The position numbers and the translations under genes are program-made. The notes under the pieces were generated by a model. The model was not told where the DNA came from, did not search any database, and was given only the letters and a program-made list of their open reading frames with translations. A stretch of 28,537 nt of DNA, taken from NCBI GenBank assembly GCA_964523735.1, contig CAZFYZ010000039.1, positions 1 through 28,537 of the forward strand, written 5' to 3'. The DNA comes from CAZFYZ01 sp964523735 (GTDB lineage: Bacteria > Armatimonadota > UBA5829). Below, piece by piece: positions 22,920 through 28,537 of the stretch (the stretch's first letter is position 1; every line of letters starts with the position of its first letter).

Positions 22920-23552
22920 CTATATGCCGAGCAACTGCTTAGCCTTGTCTGCAGCACTGGCGGCATCCGGAGCGTAGCCGTCGGCGCCGATCTCGTCGCA
23001 GTAGTTCTGCGTGACAGGCGCGCCACCGATCATGATCTTAGTGTTGGCGCGGCAGCCGTCGGCCTTGAGAGCCTCGATGGTGTCCTTCATCGCGGGCATT
23101 GTGGTGGTAAGAAGAGCGGACATGGCGAGGATGTCGCAGCCGTTCCTGACCGCCTCGACGAAGGTCTCAGGCTTCACGTCGACGCCCATATCGTTGACCT
23201 CAAAGCCGGCTCCCTCGAGCATCATCCCAACCAGGTTCTTGCCGATGTCGTGCAGGTCACCGCGGACGGTTCCTAGCGCAATTCTCCCCTTGGGCTGCAC
23301 GCCGCTCTTTGCAAGCTGCGGGCGCAGGAGTTCCATTGCGGACTTCATTGCGCGAGCAGCGATGAGGACTTCAGGTACGTAGAACTCGTTGTTCTTGAAC
23401 TTCTCGCCAACGACGTTCATACCCGCGACCAAGCCGTTATTGAGAATATCGCCGGGGGGCATTCCCTCGGCCAGCGCGGCCTCTGTGATAGCCTTTGCGT
23501 CAGGCGCCTTGCCACCGATGATGGCCTGCGCCAGTGCCTGTAGATCAGCCAC
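22920..23552 (-). CDS. Methyltransferase-type corrinoid (cobalamin-binding) protein
   Basis: The 210-residue protein has two parts: a helical cap domain (about 1-85) and a Rossmann-like B12 domain. The base-off cobalamin motif is DLHDIG (99-104, His101 as lower ligand), with SALLTTTM and GGAPVT further on. This is the MtbC/MtmC/MtaC type that carries a methyl group between a substrate-specific methyltransferase and an acceptor. No MtaB-, MttB- or MetH-like partner lies nearby, so the substrate is unknown. GTG start with AGGAGGAG upstream. It is a single-gene unit with its own promoter candidate and terminator. Confidence 0.88.
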   Translation of the reverse strand: MADLQALAQAIIGGKAPDAKAITEAALAEGMPPGDILNNGLVAGMNVVGEKFKNNEFYVPEVLIAARAMKSAMELLRPQLAKSGVQPKGRIALGTVRGDLHDIGKNLVGMMLEGAGFEVNDMGVDVKPETFVEAVRNGCDILAMSALLTTTMPAMKDTIEALKADGCRANTKIMIGGAPVTQNYCDEIGADGYAPDAASAADKAKQLLGI

Positions 23553-23638
23553 TTTAGCTCCTCCTGTGGATCATTCTGCGCTGAGGCGACCCCGTCCGAC
23601 CGCGTACAGCGCTAAGCTTCTTCTGTCAACCGCTAACC

Positions 23639-23667
23639 AGTATAGCTATTTGGCGCAAGGCGTGCAA
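23639..23667 (-). promoter_or_regulatory. Promoter candidate for the corrinoid protein gene
   Basis: On the minus strand TTGCAC (23667-23662) and TATACT (23644-23639) are 17 bases apart, giving a leader of about 80 bases. A perfect TTGACA also occurs downstream on the same strand near 23628 but has only a weak -10 (TACGCG) at the right distance. Confidence 0.4.
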
Positions 23668-23717
23668 GCCCATAAACGGCGAAAGGTCCCAAACTACCAG
23701 AGGCGGCACGATTGTGC

Positions 23718-23723
23718 TATAAT
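23718..23723 (+). promoter_or_regulatory. -10 box candidate for the NicO-like gene
   Basis: A consensus TATAAT lies 45 bases before the TTG start at 23768. No clear -35 hexamer precedes it. Confidence 0.35.
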
Positions 23724-23767
23724 CGGGCCGGCATTGCGCTCGACTGCGCGCCAAAGGATAACACCAG

Positions 23768-24475
23768 TTGGACAGCTCACTTCTGATCCTCTGCGGCACA
23801 GCCGCATATCTTGGATTCCTCCACACGCTCATCGGGCCGGATCACTACCTCCCGTTCATCATGCTCGGTCGGGCCAACCGGTGGAATTCGGCAAAACTCG
23901 CAATCATCATCATTCTCTGCGGGATAGGCCACGTGCTCTCGTCCGTGGTGCTGGGATTGATCGGGATTGGAGTGGGAATCGCTCTCAGACGTCTTGAACT
24001 CGTGGAATCGACCAGAGGCGAGATCGCCAGCTATCTGCTAATCGCGTTTGGCATAGCGTACATGGCCTGGGGAATAAGGCGGGCGAGAAAAGCAATCACT
24101 CACCAGCACGTGCACGTCCACACCGATGGCGACCCTCACGAGCACACTCATACGCACCACGGATCGCACGCCCACATACACACCTCCAAGGCCGAAGCCG
24201 GCGTATGGTGGTTGTTCATTGTCTTCGTCCTGGGCCCCTGCGAGCCCCTCATCCCACTGCTGATCTTCCCGGCAGCCGTGGTGGGGTGGCATGGAGTTGC
24301 GCTAGTCAGCGCCGTCTTTGGCTTGGTCACCATCAGCACTATGACTACCATCGCTCTAGTAGCTCACAAAGGACTGATGCTCGTGAGACTGGACTGGGCC
24401 GAACGCCATTCGCATGCCCTGGCAGGCGGTGCTATTGCGGCTTCCGGGCTGGCAGTGAAATTCCTCGGGCTCTAG
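23768..24475 (+). CDS. NicO/UreH-like membrane transporter with His-rich loop
   Basis: The protein has 235 residues and about six helices. The first helix carries HTLIGPDHYLPF (His19, Asp25, His26), the helix motif of nickel/cobalt transporters of the NicO/RcnA/UreH superfamily; GHVLSS follows in helix two. A cytoplasmic or periplasmic loop at 112-139 is packed with histidine (HQHVHVHTDGDPHEHTHTHH and beyond), suiting metal binding as in RcnA. A second conserved block is VLGPCEPLIPLL. Import or export cannot be decided. The TTG start has AAAGGAT upstream. The corrinoid gene on the other side would make cobalt a sensible substrate, but that is only inference. Confidence 0.75.
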   Translation: MDSSLLILCGTAAYLGFLHTLIGPDHYLPFIMLGRANRWNSAKLAIIIILCGIGHVLSSVVLGLIGIGVGIALRRLELVESTRGEIASYLLIAFGIAYMAWGIRRARKAITHQHVHVHTDGDPHEHTHTHHGSHAHIHTSKAEAGVWWLFIVFVLGPCEPLIPLLIFPAAVVGWHGVALVSAVFGLVTISTMTTIALVAHKGLMLVRLDWAERHSHALAGGAIAASGLAVKFLGL

Positions 24476-24597
24476 GCCGGTAACTCTGCCGTTCGATCCC
24501 ACCCGCGCCATGCACTCGTCGACCTCCCTGCGCCCCCGATAAGGGTATATCCGTCCTGCTGGGAACGCGCTAGGGGCTCTCAGTGGGGGTGCTGTGG

Positions 24598-25284
24598 ATG
24601 CGTAAGTTTCTTCACGACAACGGTCTGGCGATCACTGCATTTGCCCTGTTCATCCTATTCTGGACAGCGATGGGCGTCGCCGGTTATCTGAATCACAACC
24701 AGCAACTACAGGGCCACGGGCGAGCCACGATCCCCGTCTTGACCTATCTTGCCTCTGGAGATTTCTGGGAAGCAACCTTGGAGAACTGGGAGAGCGAGTT
24801 TCTGCAGATGGGGATCTTCGTCCTGCTGACGGCGCTGCTGTTTCAGAAAGGCTCGGCGGAATCCAAAACGGAGGAAGAACACGAGCAGGAGCAGAGCGAG
24901 GAAGACCGGGAGACTGACACTCGTGAAACGGACGAAGACAACCCACAAGTACCTCGTCCTGTCCGCCGTGGAGGTCTCGTCAAGACCCTATACGAGAACT
25001 CCCTCGCTGTCACCCTCCTCGCACTGTTTGCCTTCAGCTTTGTGCTCCACGCGATCAGCGGAACACGTGACTACAATGTGGAGCAGTCGTTTCTGGACCA
25101 ACCGCCAATCAGCGCGTGGGCTTTCCTGGGAACCTCGGAGTTCTGGTTCCAGTCGTTCCAGAACTGGCAGAGCGAGTTCCTTGCCGTCGGCGCCATGGTC
25201 GTGCTAAGCATCTATCTTCGCCAGAAGGGCTCGGCGGAGTCAAAGCGAGTAACCGACCCTGCCTCCAAGACAGGCCAGGAATAG
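24598..25284 (+). CDS. Internally duplicated membrane protein, DUF6766-like
   Basis: The protein has 228 residues formed by two similar halves. Each half has NGLAITAFALFILFW or NSLAVTLLALFAFSF, then GDFWEATLENWESEFLQMG or SEFWFQSFQNWQSEFLAVG, then a helix ending QKGSAESK. The halves are joined by a very acidic linker (EEEHEQEQSEEDRETDTRET). The pattern matches what I know as DUF6766, of unknown function. ATG at 24598 fits the family start MRKFL; a GTG at 24583 also has an SD-like AGGGG. The stop lies 16 bases from the convergent metG stop. Confidence 0.75.
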   Translation: MRKFLHDNGLAITAFALFILFWTAMGVAGYLNHNQQLQGHGRATIPVLTYLASGDFWEATLENWESEFLQMGIFVLLTALLFQKGSAESKTEEEHEQEQSEEDRETDTRETDEDNPQVPRPVRRGGLVKTLYENSLAVTLLALFAFSFVLHAISGTRDYNVEQSFLDQPPISAWAFLGTSEFWFQSFQNWQSEFLAVGAMVVLSIYLRQKGSAESKRVTDPASKTGQE

Positions 25285-25300
25285 TGACGCTGGCGGTCTC

Positions 25301-27247
25301 CTACCGGATCTTCGAACCGGCAGGTACATCCGAATCCGGCTGCAGGATGATCGCCCGGCCGTCAACATCCGCGGCAAGCAGCATGCCGTTGGATTCTACG
25401 CCCCTGATCTTGGCGGGCTCGAGGTTGACGAGCACGACGATCTTGCGGCCGACTAGCGTGGCAGGATCGTACCACTGTGCGATCCCGGCGACGATCTGCC
25501 GGTCCTCATCGCCCAAGTTGATCTGCAGCCTCAGCAGCTTGTCCGCTCCTTCGACGCGCTCGGCCTGCTTGATTTCCGCGATCCTGATCTGGATCCTGCT
25601 GAATTCCTGGTAAGATATGCGATCGCCTTGTTTCGGAGCCTCAGTGGGCTTGGGGGCCTCTTTTGTTTCCAACTTCACCGTCTCTTTCTTCTTTGACTCG
25701 AGCCTCGGGAAGATCGGCTCTGGACCCAGGGTAAGAGTTCCTGGCTTCAGCGGCATCTCCTGAGTCACATCAGACCACTTCAGAGACTCGAAACCGTCAG
25801 CAATGCCTAGCTGCCTTGCTACCTCCCGAGCAGTCGCTGGCATGAAGGGCGAGATCATAATCGCGGCCGCTCGCGCCGCCTCAAGGGCGGAATACAGCAC
25901 GCCCCCCAGCTCTGACAGCTTGCCATCCTTGGCGAGTACCCAGGGCTGCTGGTCATTCACGTACTTGTTGCCCGCGCCAATCATCTGCCAGATCGACTCC
26001 AGCGCCTTTGTGAACTCCAGACGATCACACGCCGCCTCCGCCGAAGCTGCGGTCTGTGAGATCACCTCACGAAGCCCTCCGGCGTGAGCACCAGGGTCAG
26101 GTATCACTCCCTCGAATGACTTCCTGAGCATGCTCAGCGTGCGATTCAGCAGATTCCCCAGGTCATTGGCCAGATCCGAGTTGAACCGGCCGCGGAAGCT
26201 CGCCATCGAGAAATCCCCATCCACACCAAACGTGACCTCGCGGCACATGAAGTAGCGGACGGCGTCCAGACAGACATCAGGCTTAGCCCCCGATTCCTCC
26301 GCCAGGTCCTGCGCGAGCTTGGCGGGCGAGATGGCGTTCCCCAGCGACTTGGATATCTTCTGCCCGTCTATGCTCCACCAACCGTGTCCGAAGAGTGTCC
26401 TTGGCAGATCGAGTCCCAGCGCCATCAGCATGGCGGGCCAGAACGTGCAGTGGAACCGCACGAATATGTCCTTGCCCATAAGCTGCAAGTCAGCGGGCCA
26501 GATGCTCTTGAAGCGCTCCTCGTCAGTGAGATACCCGATAGTGCTGATATAGTTGATCAGCGCATCAAACCACACGTAGATGACTTTTGATGGATCGCCA
26601 GGAACGGGAATCCCCCACCCCTTGTTGTCGCGGGTAATGGACACGTCCCGCAGGCCCTGCTTGATGAAGCTAACGACCTCATTCTTGCGGAACTCCGGCA
26701 GCAGGAAGCCGGGGTGGGACTCGATGTACTCCAGCAGCTTGTCCCCGTAAGCCGACAGCTTGAAGTAGTAGTTCTCTTCCTGTACCCACTCAACCGGGCG
26801 GCCGCATTCAGGGCACTTGCCATCCACGAGTTCACTTTCTGCCAGGAACGTCTCGTCCGGAACGCAATACCACCCATCGTAGTGCCCCGTGTAGATGTCG
26901 CCCTGCTCCTGGAGGCGCTTGAAGATCGCCTCAACCACCCTGACGTGACGCCCCTCAGTGGTGCGGATGAAGTCATCGTTGGTGATCTCAAGGCTCTCCC
27001 ACACCTGCTTAAACTGGCCGGCCAGCTTGTCTACGTAATCCTGCGTCGACATCCCAGCGTTCGCGGCAGCATTCGCCACCTTGATGGCGTTCTCATCGGT
27101 GCCGGTCAGGAAGAAGGTGTTCTCCCCCCTGAGCCTATGATAGCGCGCGACAACGTCGGCAATGATCGTTGTGTAGGCATTTCCGACGTGAGGGATATCA
27201 TTGACGTAGTAGATGGGTGTGGTTACGTAGAATGTGTTCTTTGGCAT
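25301..27247 (-). CDS. metG: Methionyl-tRNA synthetase
   Basis: The protein has 648 residues. The HIGH-type motif is PHVGNAY (19-25), the KMSKS motif is KISKS in the stretch DGQKISKSLGNAISP, and the domain between holds a CPECG pair. The anticodon-binding helical domain follows, then a charged linker, and the last 110 residues or so are a Trbp111/EMAP-II-like tRNA-binding OB domain (VEGADKLLRLQINLGDEDRQ onward). The enzyme charges tRNA-Met. The ATG at 27247 opens MPKNTFYVTTPIYYVND, the normal start; AAAGG lies 12 bases upstream, rather distant. The frame is open to 27358, where it overlaps the DUF5615 gene. Confidence 0.95.
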   Translation of the reverse strand: MPKNTFYVTTPIYYVNDIPHVGNAYTTIIADVVARYHRLRGENTFFLTGTDENAIKVANAAANAGMSTQDYVDKLAGQFKQVWESLEITNDDFIRTTEGRHVRVVEAIFKRLQEQGDIYTGHYDGWYCVPDETFLAESELVDGKCPECGRPVEWVQEENYYFKLSAYGDKLLEYIESHPGFLLPEFRKNEVVSFIKQGLRDVSITRDNKGWGIPVPGDPSKVIYVWFDALINYISTIGYLTDEERFKSIWPADLQLMGKDIFVRFHCTFWPAMLMALGLDLPRTLFGHGWWSIDGQKISKSLGNAISPAKLAQDLAEESGAKPDVCLDAVRYFMCREVTFGVDGDFSMASFRGRFNSDLANDLGNLLNRTLSMLRKSFEGVIPDPGAHAGGLREVISQTAASAEAACDRLEFTKALESIWQMIGAGNKYVNDQQPWVLAKDGKLSELGGVLYSALEAARAAAIMISPFMPATAREVARQLGIADGFESLKWSDVTQEMPLKPGTLTLGPEPIFPRLESKKKETVKLETKEAPKPTEAPKQGDRISYQEFSRIQIRIAEIKQAERVEGADKLLRLQINLGDEDRQIVAGIAQWYDPATLVGRKIVVLVNLEPAKIRGVESNGMLLAADVDGRAIILQPDSDVPAGSKIR

Positions 27248-27293
27248 TGAGAGAACTGACCTTTCGTTATCTTCCAGAGGAAACGTGGCACGC

Positions 27294-27650
27294 CTACAAT
27301 TTGCGAGATCTGAACCCGCGTCCGCCAAGAATAACAAGCCGACCAGACGCGTAGTCATCCGGAACGGTGGCGAGGAAAGACTCCAGTAGCGAGTTGGTCG
27401 TACCCGGCAACGGAGGATGGACCCTTACTATGATCGCGCCACAATGACTACCAGGCTGGAAGCGAAGCAGATCACCGAAGTCCTTGTCGTGCGTGACAAT
27501 GACTCGCTGCTCCGCCTTGGCTCTGGCGGCGACGGCCTCGTCCACCGCGCCTCCCATCCCGATCTCGCGTACGTCCGAGACCTCATGCCCAAGTCTACGC
27601 AGCATTGCGACTGTCGACCGGGCTACGGTCTCGTCAGTGAGGAACCTCAA
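27294..27650 (-). CDS. DUF5615 PIN-like toxin
   Basis: The protein has 118 residues. It begins MRFLTDETV, with the acidic residue of a PIN-like active site, followed by GHEVSDVREIG, and has VIVTHDKDFGDLL near the middle, the second acidic site of DUF5615 (Mut7-C-like) proteins. Members are usually encoded beside a DUF433 partner, as here, and are thought to act as ribonuclease toxins. The start overlaps the DUF433 stop by 4 bases. Translation ends 46 bases before metG, so the pair may be co-transcribed with an essential gene. Confidence 0.88.
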   Translation of the reverse strand: MRFLTDETVARSTVAMLRRLGHEVSDVREIGMGGAVDEAVAARAKAEQRVIVTHDKDFGDLLRFQPGSHCGAIIVRVHPPLPGTTNSLLESFLATVPDDYASGRLVILGGRGFRSRKL

Positions 27651-27880
27651 GCTGCCTCCGAGGTCGGGATAACATCCTCACCCTCTACCACTTGCTTAGC
27701 GTAGTCGATGGCCGCAAGTACTCCCTCACGCGTTAAGTTAGCGTACTCCTGAAGTATGGCGTCAACCGTCATGCCGCCCGCAAGCAGTTCCAGGAGGAAC
27801 GCGACCGAAATCCGCGTCCCCTCGACGATCGGCTTGCCCTGAAGAACGTGAGGATTCATAACTATACGGTTTCCAGACAT
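27647..27880 (-). CDS. DUF433 antitoxin-like protein
   Basis: This 77-residue protein has the DUF433 pattern: NPHVLQGKPIVEGTRISVAF, then LLAGGMTVDAILQEYANLT, then a terminal AAIDYA helix. The fold contains a helix-turn-helix and is normally paired with DUF5615, as it is here. It is probably the antitoxin and autorepressor of the pair. The ATG has GAGGG about eight bases upstream. The 80-base gap to fmdB would hold any operator, but I see no clear palindrome. Confidence 0.88.
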   Translation of the reverse strand: MSGNRIVMNPHVLQGKPIVEGTRISVAFLLELLAGGMTVDAILQEYANLTREGVLAAIDYAKQVVEGEDVIPTSEAA

Positions 27881-27960
27881 GGCATGCGCCCTCTATCATT
27901 GATGAACAACTGCACGGCATCGCAACATTCTAGCATTCGGGCTGACTGCAGGCAAGCCCG

Positions 27961-28191
27961 TTAGTGGCATCCGCAGGACGAGCACTGCCCGGCCGCGCAC
28001 CTCGCGCATCCGCCGCCGGCGCCGTGTGAGTGACCATTACCATCGGAGACCCGAGCTGAGAACGCCGAGACAAGCCTCTTCACATCGCCCTTGCCACACT
28101 TCGGGCAGGAAGCTTGGTCGGCCTTGCTGATCGTTGTCAGCAGTTCGAAACGAAGATCGCACGGGCTGCAGCGGTACTCGTATATCGGCAT
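27961..28191 (-). CDS. FmdB-family zinc ribbon protein
   Basis: The 76-residue protein begins MPIYEYRCSPCDLRFE and continues with SCPKCGKGDVKRLVS, the four-cysteine zinc ribbon of the FmdB regulatory-protein family. The C-terminus adds a Gly/His/Cys-rich tail (CARCAAGQCSSCGCH), common in members from anaerobes and possibly a second metal site. The cellular role is not settled. The ATG is two bases after the stop of the upstream gene, with GGAGG ten bases ahead, so the genes are coupled. Confidence 0.88.
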   Translation of the reverse strand: MPIYEYRCSPCDLRFELLTTISKADQASCPKCGKGDVKRLVSAFSARVSDGNGHSHGAGGGCARCAAGQCSSCGCH

Positions 28192-28193
28192 CT

Positions 28194-28537
28194 CTAGCTT
28201 GCCTCCGAATTTCCATCGCCGCCGCGCTTATCGGCCTCGCGCCATTTCTGAACTCCGTTGCCGCGCCTACCCTTCGAGCGACCCTGCCTACCCCGTCCGC
28301 GACCGTTTCCGTCGTTTGCACCGTTACCGCCATTGCCGTTCCGGGTAATCTCCGGCCCCTGGCCGGCCTGTTCAGTGCTCTTGGACACCCCTCGCGAGGG
28401 TCTCTGGTCTCCACCGCCGTCACGAGCCTCTGACCTTGGTCCTCGGTCTCGCGGAGGGCGGGGGGCGGTGCGGGCTTCAGCTACCACGGACAAGCCTTCG
28501 ATACCTGTGTCCGAGTCGAACGTGAGATCGTCGTCAA
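28194..28537 (-). CDS. C-terminal part of a gene with a disordered Arg/Gly/Asn-rich tail (5' end beyond window)
   Basis: The last 113 residues are visible, entering as DDDLTFDSDTGIEGLSVVAE and then becoming low-complexity: proline/arginine-rich, then GNGGNGANDGNGRGRGRQGR and similar. Such tails occur on RNA-binding proteins. In Firmicutes the PSP1 protein YaaT is encoded not far from metS, so a PSP1-type protein is one possibility, but nothing visible proves it. The frame is uninterrupted to the window edge. Confidence 0.55.
   Translation of the reverse strand, partial: DDDLTFDSDTGIEGLSVVAEARTAPRPPRDRGPRSEARDGGGDQRPSRGVSKSTEQAGQGPEITRNGNGGNGANDGNGRGRGRQGRSKGRRGNGVQKWREADKRGGDGNSEAS

Noticed and set aside
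24112..24190. Short tandem repeat in CAC/CAT-rich DNA
   Set aside because: It is the coding sequence of the histidine-rich loop of the transporter, not an independent repeat or CRISPR.

Overview
The window looks like chromosomal DNA of a GC-rich bacterium that uses TTG and GTG starts freely. A CcmABCEF cytochrome c pathway, HydE/HydG hydrogenase maturases, a free-standing corrinoid protein and a CdsA lipid enzyme suggest an organism with c-type cytochromes and an anaerobic side to its metabolism. A secreted protein joining OB-like N-terminal repeats to a formylglycine-generating-enzyme (FGE) fold reminds me of Armatimonadota. That placement is an inference and no marker gene here proves it.

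Layout. 36-4419 (minus strand) is an overlapping ccmA-B-C-E-F operon behind a recognisable promoter. Its CcmE carries CxxxY in place of HxxxY, the variant System I type. 4510-8297 (minus) holds hydG and hydE, overlapping by one base, followed by a membrane protein with duplicated PH-like domains. 8547-12295 holds a tiny lysine-rich ORF, a secreted protein of unknown function coupled to a GmhA-like phosphosugar isomerase, and convergent cdsA.

12460-15083 is the most unusual part. Three tRNA genes, Ser(CGA), Arg(CCT) and Arg(GCG), lie on the minus strand behind a strong promoter. About 2.3 kb beyond the 3' end of tRNA-Ser lies a second copy of only its 3' half (60 of 62 bases identical). This is the geometry left by integration into a tRNA gene. 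The enclosed segment carries one secreted FGE-fold gene with its own promoter and a hairpin leader, short shared motifs near both ends, and no integrase.

15499-17552 (plus) is a pterin cluster: PhhB, a PTR1/FolM-like reductase, FolB and FolE. Converging on it, 22807-17558 (minus) is a tightly packed envelope locus: two half-size EamA proteins, a YfhO protein, a second GT-C-like membrane protein and a putative beta-barrel. A corrinoid protein gene follows at 22920-23552, then on the plus strand a His-rich NicO-like transporter and an internally duplicated DUF6766-like membrane protein. 25301-28537 (minus) holds metG, a DUF5615/DUF433 toxin-antitoxin-like pair inserted just upstream of it, an FmdB zinc ribbon, and the disordered C-terminal tail of a gene cut by the right edge.

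No CRISPR array, rRNA, transposase or integrase was seen. Starts were chosen by Shine-Dalgarno (SD) fit and family length, and are flagged where uncertain.
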